A stretch of 34,422 bases of DNA, taken from Tolypothrix sp. FACHB-123 (GTDB lineage Bacteria > Cyanobacteriota > Cyanobacteriia > Cyanobacteriales > Nostocaceae). The translations under genes were made by a program, and so were the position numbers. Positions 7,980 to 17,256 of the stretch are shown here, one piece after another. Position 1 is the stretch's first letter. The number at the start of each line of letters is the position of its first letter. The DNA lies in the NCBI RefSeq assembly GCF_014697075.1, contig NZ_JACJRE010000070.1, positions 1 through 34,422 on the forward strand, read 5' to 3'. The notes beneath the pieces were generated by a model. The model did no database searches. It saw nothing but the letters and a program-made list of their open reading frames with translations, and was not told the DNA's origin.

Positions 7980-8843
7980 TCAAGGCAGATTAACCTCCTG
8001 CAACAGCCAAAATCCGGCGAAAGATTCTGCTTGTGGATCGGACTGTACACCAATAAAATGCACACCATTAGCTTCTTTTTTGGCAGCGTCAAAACCTTTG
8101 GCTTCTGCTAAAGTTTGCGGGTTTTTGATATTTGCCAAAATCCAGCTTTCTGTGACTCCAGTTTCTAACACTAATCTTGAGCCGTCACTCGTGTCAAATC
8201 TTAAATAAGCTAAATCTAAACCAGACATCCAGCCTGCAATGGGTAAGGCTCTGGGTGAAAAAATCAACACCCCAGGAATCCGGGTTTCGGGTGATACTTG
8301 CGCCAACTCTAGGGGGAAAGCTTCACCAAAACCAATTTCCCACTCTGGCATATCCATTAAATCTGAAGCTTGCAAGGAAACAAATACCCATTTATTCCCT
8401 TCTAAGGCATCTGGTAACCTTTGCGGTAAAGGACTTTCCAAGCGTACCGAAGGATTATTTACCGCTTGATACCCTGCTTGGTGAGGATACACCTCCTCCA
8501 TTCTTTGTTGTAACCATTGGTTCAACAGCAAAGTGTGGCGGCTAGCCTGAGCCGGAATCCCCACATCTTGACAGGCTTTGGTAATCATATTGTTCATTTG
8601 GCGGCGGAAGAAGCGAATTTTGATCGGCGCTTCTGGTGCTTGGTCAATCGCCTCCTGCAATGCAGTCCGCAACCAACCGGAATTTACCTGAGTACTGGGG
8701 CAATATTTAGCATAGCGAAACATTGAATCTGTTTTGGCGCGGACATCCAAGGGACTTTCGCAAACTAAGACTTCCCAAACTTTTTTTTGATTTTCGTCCA
8801 ATATCGGACGGGAGTAAAAATCGAGTTCCCAAATACTGCCCAT
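7980..8843 (-). CDS. Tab2/Atab2-like RNA-binding protein (DUF1092)
   Basis: A 287-aa protein beginning GSIWELDFYSRPILDENQKKVWEVL, the signature N-terminus of the Tab2/Atab2 family, and ending with FAGFWLL near the C-terminus. In Chlamydomonas Tab2 and in Arabidopsis ATAB2 bind the psaB 5' leader and are needed for photosystem I subunit translation; cyanobacterial members are homologous but less studied. The conserved tract RFFRRQMNNMITKACQDVGIPA lies at about residues 78-99. No membrane segment is seen, so it is presumably cytosolic. It lies between the pmbA and TPR genes, all on the minus strand, but the gaps (over 190 bp, with repeats) argue against one operon. Confidence 0.92.
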   Translation of the reverse strand: MGSIWELDFYSRPILDENQKKVWEVLVCESPLDVRAKTDSMFRYAKYCPSTQVNSGWLRTALQEAIDQAPEAPIKIRFFRRQMNNMITKACQDVGIPAQASRHTLLLNQWLQQRMEEVYPHQAGYQAVNNPSVRLESPLPQRLPDALEGNKWVFVSLQASDLMDMPEWEIGFGEAFPLELAQVSPETRIPGVLIFSPRALPIAGWMSGLDLAYLRFDTSDGSRLVLETGVTESWILANIKNPQTLAEAKGFDAAKKEANGVHFIGVQSDPQAESFAGFWLLQEVNLP

Positions 8844-8905
8844 GTTTTACAGTGAAAATCTGGCTGTTATTTATGTTCCTAATATTCTGATCATACGAGT
8901 TTTTG

Positions 8906-8950
8906 GGCATTGGGCATTGGGTATTGGGTATTGGGCATGGGGCATTGGGC
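8906..8950. repeat. Heptamer array (GGGCATT/GGGTATT)
   Basis: Six or so 7-bp units of TTGGGCA/TTGGGTA in the spacer between the TPR and Tab2-like genes, the reverse complement family of the array at 6271-6390. Confidence 0.9.
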
Positions 8951-9036
8951 AAATAGAATTCTTAATTTTGAATTTTGAATTGTTTGCCCCCTGCCTGCAT
9001 AGCGATTGGTTATTTTTTTCATTGGAAGTCCCTAAC

Positions 9037-10857
9037 CTAATCAAGTTCTGCAATTAAGTTAAGAATTTCGCGGTAGTATTGCAAGTTACCTTCTTTGTGA
9101 TATAAATCTGCGGATTCTTGGAAGTCAGCGATCGCTTTTTCGTAATCTCCCAAATTGCGGTAAACGTCAGCGCGGACTAAGTAGGCTTCTGTCCAATGGG
9201 GTTGCAATTGTAAGGCTTGGTTTAAGTCTTTGAGGGCGCTTTCTAAGTCTCCTAGCCATGAATGGCTACGCCCGCGATTAAACCAATCTTCGGCAAAACT
9301 AGGCTCAATCGCTATTGCTTGATTATAATCTGTAATTGCGCCTTCATAATCTTCTAGGGCGTAGCGGGCATTACCGCGATCGCTATAAAATGCAGCGGAA
9401 TGAGGATTGAGCTTTAAAGCTTGGCTGTAATCTGCAATTGCACCTTCATAATCTTCTATGGCGTAGCGCAGAGAACCGCGATTATAATAAGCTTCCACTA
9501 ATTCGGGATTGAGTTTGATAGCTTCGTCGTAATCAGCGATCGCTCCTTGTTCGTCACCAATCTGGCGACGGACGTTACCCCGGTTACAATAAGCTTGGGA
9601 AAAGTCTGGTGCAATTTCAATGGCTTGGGTATTATCGTTGATTGCGCCTTGATAATCTTGCAAAGCTTCCCGGACGATGCCGCGACCGTAGTATGCTGTG
9701 GCTAAGTTAGCATTAAACATCAATGCCCAATCGTAATCTTTGATTGCGCCTTGGTAATCGCCTAAACTCCGCCTTGCTGCTGCGCGATCGCAATATCCCT
9801 CAGCCATCAAAGGATTAAGTTGCAAAAGTTTAGTACTATCTTTAATTGCTTCTTGATAATCTCCTAAGCGGCGGCGCACGTTTGCTCTTAAGCCGTATAC
9901 TAAATCTAAAGTGGGATTTTCTTGCAAAGCGTGGTTATAGTCGCTGATGGCTCCTTGATAATCTCCTAAAGCACTGCGCACCAAACCCCGTTCATAATAT
10001 GCTTGCACATCATCGGGATTGAGTTCTATGGCTCGGTTCAAGTCAGCCATTGCTTGCGGATAATCTTCGAGGTGAGCATACACCAAACCGCGATTGTAAT
10101 ATGCCCCGGCGAAATTTGGATTAATTTCTAAGGCGCGATTGTAATCTTTAATTGCTCTTTGAGAATCTGTGAGGGCATAACGGGCATTACCGCGATTGTG
10201 GTAAGCTTCCGCTAAGTTGCCATCTAACTGTAATGCTTGATTGTGATCGCTGACTGCTTGGAGATACTCGCCGAGAAGATGGTAAACATTACCGCGATTA
10301 GTGTAAGCCGCAGCGAAATTAGGATTTAACTGTAAAGCTTGGTTAAAATCCGCGATCGCTCCTTCATTATCGCCGCGATCGCAACGAGCCACACCGCGAT
10401 TATGGTAAGCATTGGCAATATCAACATTTATATAAGTAGATAAGACAGGATTAATTTCGATAGCTTTGTGAAAACTTTCTAAAGCTGTTTCGTAGTCTGC
10501 TAAGGCAAAATAAGCCTTACCTAAGCTGTGGTAAGATTCGGCTAAATTGGGGTTGATTTTTAATGCTTGTTGATGGTCAGCGATCGCGCTTTCATAATCT
10601 TCTAAAAGAAAACGCACGTTACCCCGATGGCAATAAGCTTCCGCAAAATCCGGATTAATTTCTACCGCCCGATTAAAATCTGCGATCGCTCTGTGATAAT
10701 CTTGGAGTTCGCTGCTAACAAGCATACCCCGATTGTAATAAGCTGCCGCAAACTGGGGATTGAGTGCTATAGCTTGAGTGTAATCAGCGATCGCTCCTTG
10801 ATAATCTCCTTGAAAGTTTTTGTTTAATCCCTGAGTCAGAAAATCATCAGCATTCAT
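9037..10857 (-). CDS. Tetratricopeptide repeat protein, 17 TPR units
   Basis: A 606-aa protein from the ATG at 10857. The frame is open to a TTG at 10899, but MNADDFLTQGLNKNFQGDYQGAI is the natural start of a TPR array. Seventeen 34-residue units of the form GDYQGAIADYNQALQLNP-x-AEAYYNRGNVRYAL cover almost the whole protein, which would form a right-handed superhelix for protein binding. The fourth unit has 42 residues: it carries an extra eight around STYINVDIA. There is no signal peptide, membrane segment or enzymatic domain. The highly similar units suggest growth by recombination within the gene. Partner unknown; TPR scaffolds in cyanobacteria serve photosystem assembly, pili and signalling among others. 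No Shine-Dalgarno sequence precedes the chosen start. Confidence 0.95.
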   Translation of the reverse strand: MNADDFLTQGLNKNFQGDYQGAIADYTQAIALNPQFAAAYYNRGMLVSSELQDYHRAIADFNRAVEINPDFAEAYCHRGNVRFLLEDYESAIADHQQALKINPNLAESYHSLGKAYFALADYETALESFHKAIEINPVLSTYINVDIANAYHNRGVARCDRGDNEGAIADFNQALQLNPNFAAAYTNRGNVYHLLGEYLQAVSDHNQALQLDGNLAEAYHNRGNARYALTDSQRAIKDYNRALEINPNFAGAYYNRGLVYAHLEDYPQAMADLNRAIELNPDDVQAYYERGLVRSALGDYQGAISDYNHALQENPTLDLVYGLRANVRRRLGDYQEAIKDSTKLLQLNPLMAEGYCDRAAARRSLGDYQGAIKDYDWALMFNANLATAYYGRGIVREALQDYQGAINDNTQAIEIAPDFSQAYCNRGNVRRQIGDEQGAIADYDEAIKLNPELVEAYYNRGSLRYAIEDYEGAIADYSQALKLNPHSAAFYSDRGNARYALEDYEGAITDYNQAIAIEPSFAEDWFNRGRSHSWLGDLESALKDLNQALQLQPHWTEAYLVRADVYRNLGDYEKAIADFQESADLYHKEGNLQYYREILNLIAELD

Positions 10858-11028
10858 AAAATTTATATAGATACTAAATTGCACAATCACCCTGAACAAT
10901 CTTAAATCTCACGCTAGATGCATCAAGCGTGTCTTATTTTGTCTGAAATGCAAGCTATGAATAAAGGCTCATTATAGACGACAGAAATTATTCAACCAAG
11001 GTTGTCAGTTGTCAAGCAGGAAATGGTT

Positions 11029-11054
11029 GATGGTTGACGGTTGACGGTTGACCG
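11029..11054. repeat. Short heptamer run (GGTTGAC/GGTTGAT)
   Basis: Three to four 7-bp units TTGATGG, TTGACGG, TTGACGG, TTGACCG: a further STRR-like family. Confidence 0.8.
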
Positions 11055-11177
11055 TGCAATTTAATAAACGTAATAACTTATTAATGCATCGCCCTGCAAT
11101 TGAAGTGCATTGAGGGAAAATGCGATTGATTGTATCGGGAAACATTGTATCGCCTGACAATACGATTGTAGGGCAAT

Positions 11178-11214
11178 GCCCCTACCCGCGTAAATTATCT
11201 ACGCAGGTAGGGGC
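11178..11214. repeat. 15-bp hairpin, possible transcription end for the downstream minus-strand gene
   Basis: GCCCCTACCCGCGTA (11178-11192) and TACGCAGGTAGGGGC (11200-11214) pair over 15 bp with one wobble around a 7-nt loop. It lies about 70 bp past the stop of the FlaR-like gene. It has no T-run, and the arms resemble a dispersed cyanobacterial palindrome, so terminator function is only possible. Confidence 0.75.
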
Positions 11215-11284
11215 TGTATGTGGCATCAAAACGCGAAAATTGCCTCACTATCGCCAGAAAAGGCGATCGCCAAAATGTAAATTA

Positions 11285-11809
11285 CTACTTAATCTTATTT
11301 TCCATTAATTGCAAAAATTGCCCAATTTCTTGAGGCGAGCGAAGATGATAAACATTTTTGCTGCTTTCAGCTTCTGCGATATACTGACGATATTTTGGTG
11401 TCAAATATTTGTGACATAACCAAAGCACGCGGTAGCTATTAAGCGAACTACGCAAGATGGGACTATTTTCCGGCCAACCGGCTGGGGGTTTAAAATAACC
11501 TCCGATGAATCGTTTAGTTACCCACCAAAAATGTACATACAGCGGTAAATCAACAAAAACCAGACTATCCGCCTCATTTAATCTTGGCCAGAGAGTTTCT
11601 ATTGAACCAAAGCCATCAATAATCCAGCAATTACTAACTAAAATTTCCTGATGGATACGCTGATAATCTGACTCAGGAATTTTAGCGTCCCCTGATTGAT
11701 AGAGAATTTTATCTAAAATATAAAGTGGCAACCCAGTAATTTCTGATAATCTCTGGCTAAGAGTTGATTTACCGCCTCCAGCATTACCGAATACTGCTAC
11801 TTTTTTCAT
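11285..11809 (-). CDS. Adenylate kinase-like P-loop protein (FlaR/topology-modulation family)
   Basis: A 174-aa P-loop NTPase with Walker A GNAGGGKST at residues 8-16 directly after a KKVAVF beta strand, a following LSQRLSEITGLPLYILD segment and IDGFGSIETLWPRL, the arrangement of the adenylate-kinase-like 'DNA topology modulation protein FlaR' family. Family names are historical and the substrate is not established; a small-molecule kinase is plausible. The start is the ATG at 11809, which has AAAGGAGA six bases upstream; the in-frame GTG at 11815 would overlap that ribosome binding site. It is transcribed alone, divergent from the D-lactate dehydrogenase-type gene. Confidence 0.88.
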   Translation of the reverse strand: MKKVAVFGNAGGGKSTLSQRLSEITGLPLYILDKILYQSGDAKIPESDYQRIHQEILVSNCWIIDGFGSIETLWPRLNEADSLVFVDLPLYVHFWWVTKRFIGGYFKPPAGWPENSPILRSSLNSYRVLWLCHKYLTPKYRQYIAEAESSKNVYHLRSPQEIGQFLQLMENKIK

Positions 11810-12060
11810 TACCACTCTCCTTTGAGTGCAATCAAGTCACCTCTTAAAATAGATTCAATGAAAGCGCCCAGACTTTCTGAAAAAAAACATCATAATTGCG
11901 ATGATTACAAATCACGAATTCTAAAGTTTTGCTTTACTTCCACAGTTGCTGACATCGCAATGACAGTCTAGAACTGACAACATCACAGGAGCGATCGCGC
12001 TGCTTATAGTCAAGCTATGATGTACTCGACAACTATGCAGCATCAAACCTCAAGTTTTGC

Positions 12061-13086
12061 ATGAAAGTAGCAGTCTTCAGTACCAAAGCCTACGATCGGC
12101 AGTTTTTAGAAGCTGCAAATTCTCCCCAACAGCACGATTTAGTCTTCTTTGAACCCCGACTAAGTCGAGATACAGCCATCTTAGCCGCCGGATTTCCTGC
12201 GGTTTGTGCATTTGTACATGACCAGGTGGATGCTTCAACTTTAGAGATTCTCGCTTCACATGGAACTCGCCTCATCGCCCTCCGCTGTGCAGGGTTTAAC
12301 AATGTAGACTTAAAAACCGCAGCGGATTTAGGAATTACCGTTGTGCGTGTACCTGCTTACTCACCCTATGGGGTTGCAGAACACGCGGTAGGATTAATTT
12401 TAAGCCTCAATCGCAAAATTCACCGCGCTTATAACCGAGTCCGGGACGGTAATTTTTCCCTAGATAAATTACTAGGATTCAACCTTAACGGACGTACCGT
12501 AGGAATTATTGGTACAGGTAAAATCGGGTTAATTTTGGGACAAATCATGAAAGGGTTTGGCTGTCACCTCCTGGCCTATGATGTGTTTCACAACCCAGAA
12601 TTAGCAGCTATCGGTGGCAAATATGTAGAATTACCGGAATTATTTGCCAACTCTGATATCATTTCTCTACATTGTCCCCTAACAGAGGAAACTCATCACT
12701 TAATCAACGAAAAAGCGATCGCCCAGATGAAACCCGGCATCATGATTATTAACACTAGCCGAGGTGCGCTGATTAATACCCAAGCAGTAATTGAAGGGTT
12801 AAAATCTGGTCAAATCGGCTATCTTGGTGTCGATGTATACGAACAAGAATCAGAATTATTCTTTGAAGATTTATCTGATGAAATCATCCAAGATGATGTT
12901 TTCCAGTACCTAACAACATTTCCCAACGTACTGATCACCGGACACCAAGCCTTCTTTACCGAAGAAGCTTTGCGTAATATTTCAGATACAACTATCTCTA
13001 ATATTACCGACATTGAACAGGGTCGCCCCTGCCACAATGAAATCCGCGCCCAACCCCAAGCCGGAAATAAAGTACTGGCGAAGTGA
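12061..13086 (+). CDS. D-lactate dehydrogenase-type 2-hydroxyacid dehydrogenase
   Basis: A 341-aa NAD-dependent D-2-hydroxyacid dehydrogenase, likely reducing pyruvate to D-lactate in fermentation. The Rossmann motif GTGKIG is at 151-156. The catalytic triad can be placed at R234 (NTSRGALINT), E263 (VDVYEQESE) and H295 (ITGHQAFFT), nearly the same numbering as in lactobacillar D-lactate dehydrogenase. HCPLTEETHHLI and MIINTSRG are further family motifs. The ATG at 12061 has no clear ribosome binding site upstream. The gene is followed by a strong hairpin at 13095-13124. Other 2-hydroxyacids cannot be excluded as substrates, but the YEQESELFFED segment is typical of the LdhA group. Confidence 0.93.
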   Translation: MKVAVFSTKAYDRQFLEAANSPQQHDLVFFEPRLSRDTAILAAGFPAVCAFVHDQVDASTLEILASHGTRLIALRCAGFNNVDLKTAADLGITVVRVPAYSPYGVAEHAVGLILSLNRKIHRAYNRVRDGNFSLDKLLGFNLNGRTVGIIGTGKIGLILGQIMKGFGCHLLAYDVFHNPELAAIGGKYVELPELFANSDIISLHCPLTEETHHLINEKAIAQMKPGIMIINTSRGALINTQAVIEGLKSGQIGYLGVDVYEQESELFFEDLSDEIIQDDVFQYLTTFPNVLITGHQAFFTEEALRNISDTTISNITDIEQGRPCHNEIRAQPQAGNKVLAK

Positions 13087-13094
13087 ACTTAAAG

Positions 13095-13124
13095 AAGAAC
13101 AGGAAGATTTTGCTTCCTGTTCTT
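13095..13124. terminator. 12-bp hairpin between convergent genes
   Basis: AAGAACAGGAAG (13095-13106) pairs perfectly with CTTCCTGTTCTT (13113-13124) around ATTTTG. It sits in the 40-bp gap between the convergent dehydrogenase and the gene ending at 13127, the expected place for a bidirectional terminator. A U-run is lacking on both sides. Confidence 0.65.
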
Positions 13125-13126
13125 GC

Positions 13127-13750
13127 TTAACTATTCTCCCGAATCCACAGAGCTAATCCGCCACCACGACCGCGAGCGGCAATAAAATCTTTTGTAATTA
13201 AAAAGAAAGCAAAGAATGGTAATTTAGCGATGGGTTGAGTGTAAAAATCTTCTGACTGCACTTTACCAGAGCGAATCTTGCCATTGTAAACAGTTAGATT
13301 AAACAGGTTAATTTGCATTTGCGTAAAGTCAAATGCCAAGAGATTTTTCTTATCTAAATATTTGGCAGGCCCCGTCAGTTTCAATAATACCGGGCCTACT
13401 TGTACCTGATTGCCAATTTCACCTTTACCTAAATCCTGTTCGGAAGTTGCACCAAAGGAAATCTGCGCGGCTGCAAATTTGGGCATATAGACACCCTTAC
13501 CTAAGACAATTCCCCCACGCTGTCTTACCTTACGAGTTCCTGTAGCAAAGCAAAGCCGCCATTGACCCATAAGTGACTCAAAGTTATAAGCTAAGCGTTG
13601 CTGCTTGGCTGCTTTTTCTGCTGCTAGCAATGCATCCACCAGCAAAGCCGGATTTGGAAGTTTACCACCTTCACCACGATAAGCAGCCGCAGCTTGAGAT
13701 AATGCGATCGCAAAATCAGGTGTAGCCTTAGATGTTACATCAGCGCTCAT
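13127..13750 (-). CDS. Conserved cyanobacterial/plastid-type protein, possibly fibrillin-like
   Basis: A 207-aa protein from the ATG at 13750; a GTG at 13756 is the alternative start. The middle segment LMGQWRLCFATGTRKVRQRGG and the C-terminus PFFAFFLITKDFIAARGRGGGLALWIRE resemble the 'one strand at each end' pattern of plastid-lipid-associated (fibrillin/PAP) proteins, where a lipocalin-like barrel closes on a conserved C-terminal strand. I place it there only tentatively. No membrane-spanning helix or signal peptide is seen. If fibrillin-like, it would act at thylakoids or lipid bodies in binding hydrophobic molecules. It converges on the dehydrogenase gene and lies 136 bp from the divergent epimerase gene. 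Confidence 0.8.
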   Translation of the reverse strand: MSADVTSKATPDFAIALSQAAAAYRGEGGKLPNPALLVDALLAAEKAAKQQRLAYNFESLMGQWRLCFATGTRKVRQRGGIVLGKGVYMPKFAAAQISFGATSEQDLGKGEIGNQVQVGPVLLKLTGPAKYLDKKNLLAFDFTQMQINLFNLTVYNGKIRSGKVQSEDFYTQPIAKLPFFAFFLITKDFIAARGRGGGLALWIRENS

Positions 13751-13886
13751 GTACACACTCTGGATTTAGATAGCTCTTTATCTTCCATTCTGCACTGATG
13801 CCGCAGCAAAAAGCTCGCAATTGACTGACGCTCAGGTGATAATTGACGCTGTTTGACACAAAATAGGGGTTAGAAAGGTACATTAT

Positions 13887-15062
13887 ATGAGACAGGAATT
13901 CCACGAACTCGCTCAACTCTACAAAAACGCACTGCTCAATGATGTACTCCCCTTTTGGGAACAACACTCAATTGATTGGGAACAAGGCGGCTATTTTACT
14001 TGTCTCGACCGCGCGGGTAATGTATATGACACAGATAAATTTATCTGGTTGCAAAACCGTCAGGTGTGGACTTTCTCTATGCTGTACAACCAGCTAGAAA
14101 AACGGGAAAATTGGCTGCAAATTGCCACCAATGGCGCAAATTTTCTTTCTCAACATGGCAGAGATCCTGATGGTAACTGGTACTTCTCCCTCACCCGTGA
14201 AGGACAACCCTTAGTCCAGCCTTACAATATCTTTTCGGATTGCTTTGCCGCAATGGCTTTTAGTCAATACGCCCTCGCTTGTGGTGAAGATTGGGCTAGG
14301 GATGTAGCCATGCAAGCTTATAACAATGTTTTACGCCGCAAGGATAACCCAAAAGGTAAATATACCAAAACCTACCCCGGTACACGCCCAATGAAATCCC
14401 TGGCTGTACCGATGATTTTAGCCAACCTGACTCTAGAAATGGCTTGGTTACTACCCAACGAAACCTTAGAGCAAGTCTTGGAGATGACTGTTCAAGAAGT
14501 GATGAACGATTTTTTTGACAAGGAACAAGGTTTAATGTATGAAAATGTTGCTCCTGATGCTTCCCACATAGATTGTTTTGAAGGCAGAGTTATTAACCCA
14601 GGTCACGGAATTGAAGCGATGTGGTTCATTATGGATATTGCCCGTCGCCGCAACGATACACAAACAATCAAAGTCGCTGTAGATGTGGTAATTAATATTC
14701 TCAATTTTGCTTGGGATAGTGAATATGGCGGATTGTATTACTTTATGGATGCTAAGGGACATCCCCCACAACAACTAGAATGGGATCAAAAGTTGTGGTG
14801 GGTTCATCTAGAGACTTTAGTTGCTTTAGCAATGGGTTATCGCTTAACGGGGCGTGATATTTGTTGGGAATGGTATCAAAAAGTGCATGACTATGCTTGG
14901 TCACATTTTGCAGATCCCCAGCATGGTGAATGGTTTGGCTATCTCAATCGGCGTGGGGAAGTGCTATTAAACCTCAAAGGCGGGAAATGGAAAGGCTGTT
15001 TCCACGTACCGCGTGCGTTGTATCTTTGCTGGCAGCAATTTGAAGCTTTAGGTACGCAGTGA
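13887..15062 (+). CDS. N-acylglucosamine 2-epimerase family protein
   Basis: A 391-aa (alpha/alpha)6-barrel sugar epimerase of the AGE family, interconverting N-acetylglucosamine and N-acetylmannosamine. Length and motifs match the characterised enzyme of Anabaena sp. CH1, whose catalytic histidines H239 and H372 correspond here to H240 ([11 protein letters not shown]) and H373 ([12 protein letters not shown]). [11 protein letters not shown] (58-68) and [16 protein letters not shown] (161-176) are further family segments. GAAAGG at 13873-13878 serves as ribosome binding site for the ATG at 13887. Cytosolic, with no signal peptide. No sialic-acid genes are nearby, so its role may be in amino-sugar recycling. 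Confidence 0.93.
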   Translation: MRQEFHELAQLYKNALLNDVLPFWEQHSIDWEQGGYFTCLDRAGNVYDTDKFIWLQNRQVWTFSMLYNQLEKRENWLQIATNGANFLSQHGRDPDGNWYFSLTREGQPLVQPYNIFSDCFAAMAFSQYALACGEDWARDVAMQAYNNVLRRKDNPKGKYTKTYPGTRPMKSLAVPMILANLTLEMAWLLPNETLEQVLEMTVQEVMNDFFDKEQGLMYENVAPDASHIDCFEGRVINPGHGIEAMWFIMDIARRRNDTQTIKVAVDVVINILNFAWDSEYGGLYYFMDAKGHPPQQLEWDQKLWWVHLETLVALAMGYRLTGRDICWEWYQKVHDYAWSHFADPQHGEWFGYLNRRGEVLLNLKGGKWKGCFHVPRALYLCWQQFEALGTQ

Positions 15063-15384
15063 CACTCTCCTCTACTCTGCGTCCTCTGCGTTCTCTGCGG
15101 TTGAAATCATTATTTTTTGAACCGCAGAGGCACAGAGGGCACAGAGGAGAAAATACGAGTACTCTGCATTTAAATTTTTATACGCCCATTTCTCTTTGAG
15201 TGCGATCGCCTTGCAACTATCTGGAACTTTTGGGTGAATTTGAAACTTCGTTGACGGATTACATAAGTGAAATAAAAAAATTTTAGTTGAGTTTTCTTCA
15301 AGGTAGGAAGCTGCAAAAAGATTTTTCTGTAAAAAGTTGCTCTGGATTATAATTAACTCTTTTTGCTTGTGGAGAATTTCCGCT
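15063..15384. other. Spacer with a large inverted repeat
   Basis: About 320 bp between convergent genes, holding the inverted repeat at 15076-15147. A 119-codon minus-strand frame (15072-15431) crosses this repeat and overlaps the downstream gene; I regard it as spurious. Confidence 0.6.
15076..15147. repeat. Inverted repeat of the CTCTGCG type
   Basis: CTCTGCGTCCTCTGCG...CTCTGCGGTT (15076-15102) is followed after an AT-rich centre by AACCGCAGAGGCACAGAGG (15119-15137) and ACAGAGG. It can fold into a long imperfect hairpin and lies between convergent genes. This is a well-known dispersed cyanobacterial palindrome type. Confidence 0.85.
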
Positions 15385-17154
15385 TTATCTTTCTTTTCTG
15401 TAAAGAACGTAAGATTGGTTGCGGTAAGCAACAGGTATATCTAATTGATGCTGAATGCGAGTGACTAGGTAGTCTGCTTGGTATTTGAGCATAATTGCTT
15501 TAGCTTGAGCCGTTGTCAAACGATTGTACCCTTTAGTAAGTTGCTCTCTAGAGACTTTTAATTTATTAATTAAAGAATCACCACCCAATTCACGTATACG
15601 GTTGTACCATTCTAATATCCCGGCTTTATTCTGAGCCATGAGCTTCCATTTAGCAATTATTGGGCGCTCTGTTATCCAAGTAATATTGTCAAATTCTACA
15701 GGTGAAGACACAAGGTTAGCATTTTTTGGAGTGTTATTTCGTACCCAATTGCATAAATCTTTCCACTGCTGATCTACGCCCTGCTCTTGGCTGGGAAACT
15801 GACTTAAGCTTTGAAATTGATGACGGAAGATCGGCATCTGGTTTACTGTTATATAAGTCAGTAAAAAACAAGATATTAGTAGTAACAATCTACTGTGCCA
15901 TCTTGTATGATTCAAAGTTTGCTGTGTAGCACAAGCAAATAGCAAGCAGGTATTTAGAGGCAAGACTATATCACCAAATCGGAAAGGGTAATATTGGAGA
16001 AAGCGCCCTTGAGTGTCGAAAGGAGCAATGGCAATTCCTAGTAGAAATGGGATCAAACTGATGAGTGTAAACTCACATAGTTCCATCTGAGCAATATGCT
16101 GTTGAGATAGCCTCTCAGTAGGTTGCTTGAACCAGATAATGGAAACACTAATTGCAAGTATGACAAGATGCGTGATTAAATTTATCCACTTCCACAACGT
16201 CCAGGACAGAGGATTTAAATGGTGAGATAATCGCACAAAAACATATATATAAGAAGGCTGTAAAGAGCCTACATAATTAACTGTAAGAAAGTGCTCCACT
16301 ATCGACTTGAAGGCAAAACTACTGCCTACTAAGTAAAGCAGAATAATAAGTCCAAATTCTTGTTTATTTGGCAACCGAGTTAAAGGTTTTAAAATCAGCC
16401 ATCCTAAAAAAGTCAAAAAGGCGTAAACACCAACCAAAATATGGAAAGAGGTTGCTATCCCTAAAATCAATGCCATTGCACGATAGCGTTTCCTTAACAT
16501 TAGTGCAATCGCTAATAAAATTAAACCATATGCAACTGCCTTGGCTTCGAGTCCTCCTACTAACCATTCACCAGCAATACTTCCTTGCCCTGACCAAGCT
16601 TTTGTTCCAGCGAAAAATAGACCAATAGCTATTAATAGTAAAAGTAATGATAGCCTCAAATTTAGGCTGCGCCTGAACAATGTTAGTCTAATAACAATAA
16701 CCATACAACTGCAAACAATCCACTTGACACTATCTTCTGGTAATATATTTAAGCTAGCAATTTGCCGATAGTAATTGGGATAAAGAAACAAGCTAACAGC
16801 TACTAGCAGCATCAGCAAATTTAGTTCCAATTTGCGGGCTATGAGTACTAATCCTGATGCGACCAAGCCGTAGCAAATTAATCGTCCTAAAATAGAAGTT
16901 GCTAAAAAACCCCAACTTACTATTAATTTGCCAAACACAGCTTGGAATAGCTCTCTGTAGCCGGCTGGTTGATTAAGATACCAATCTCCAGGTATCCATG
17001 TGGGATCGGCATACTGTCTTGCTAGAGGCAAAACATCTACTTCATTCACGCTCATATTAGCTTTCAATAATAGCCCGATACTAATTAAGATTAGTACTGC
17101 TGTAATTTCCAGCCCGATAAAAGCTAGGCTTGCTCTACTAGATTTGGTTAGCAT
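15385..17154 (-). CDS. Polytopic membrane protein, DUF6798-like
   Basis: A 589-aa integral membrane protein from the ATG at 17154; the frame is open to a GTG at 17256, but the extra 34 residues lack family character, and neither start has a good ribosome binding site. About ten to twelve hydrophobic segments fill the first 450 residues, followed by a soluble C-terminal region with WVRNNTPKNANLVSSPVEFDNITWITERPIIAKWK and EWYNRIRELGG. That combination fits the cyanobacterial DUF6798 family, whose shape recalls GT-C glycosyltransferases, though I see no catalytic motif that proves it. An early motif VNEVDVLPLARQYADPTWIPGDWYLNQPAG may be the acidic first-loop site. Function unknown; cell-envelope glycan or polysaccharide work is an inference. 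Confidence 0.82.
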   Translation of the reverse strand: MLTKSSRASLAFIGLEITAVLILISIGLLLKANMSVNEVDVLPLARQYADPTWIPGDWYLNQPAGYRELFQAVFGKLIVSWGFLATSILGRLICYGLVASGLVLIARKLELNLLMLLVAVSLFLYPNYYRQIASLNILPEDSVKWIVCSCMVIVIRLTLFRRSLNLRLSLLLLLIAIGLFFAGTKAWSGQGSIAGEWLVGGLEAKAVAYGLILLAIALMLRKRYRAMALILGIATSFHILVGVYAFLTFLGWLILKPLTRLPNKQEFGLIILLYLVGSSFAFKSIVEHFLTVNYVGSLQPSYIYVFVRLSHHLNPLSWTLWKWINLITHLVILAISVSIIWFKQPTERLSQQHIAQMELCEFTLISLIPFLLGIAIAPFDTQGRFLQYYPFRFGDIVLPLNTCLLFACATQQTLNHTRWHSRLLLLISCFLLTYITVNQMPIFRHQFQSLSQFPSQEQGVDQQWKDLCNWVRNNTPKNANLVSSPVEFDNITWITERPIIAKWKLMAQNKAGILEWYNRIRELGGDSLINKLKVSREQLTKGYNRLTTAQAKAIMLKYQADYLVTRIQHQLDIPVAYRNQSYVLYRKER

Positions 17155-17256
17155 GAATGATTTACTGCCAGATGCTAATACAAAAAAATATACCACTCTA
17201 GCAGATGAGTTAAAATGCGTTTTTCTTAAAGTTAAGTGCGTATATAGATCTTCCAC

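Larger units (their letters stand above)
10858..11284. other. Intergenic region with heptamers and a hairpin
   Basis: Contains a GGTTGAC heptamer run (about 11029-11054) and the hairpin at 11178-11214, listed separately. I see no gene; a 62-codon plus-strand frame here runs through the repeats and is probably spurious. Confidence 0.6.

Noticed and set aside
11120-11308. 62-codon frame over the 11178-11214 hairpin
   Set aside because: It lies across a dispersed palindrome and overlaps the end of the FlaR-like gene.
15072-15431. 119-codon frame downstream of the epimerase
   Set aside because: It runs through the CTCTGCG inverted repeat, overlaps the end of the membrane-protein gene, and has no ribosome binding site or recognisable motif.
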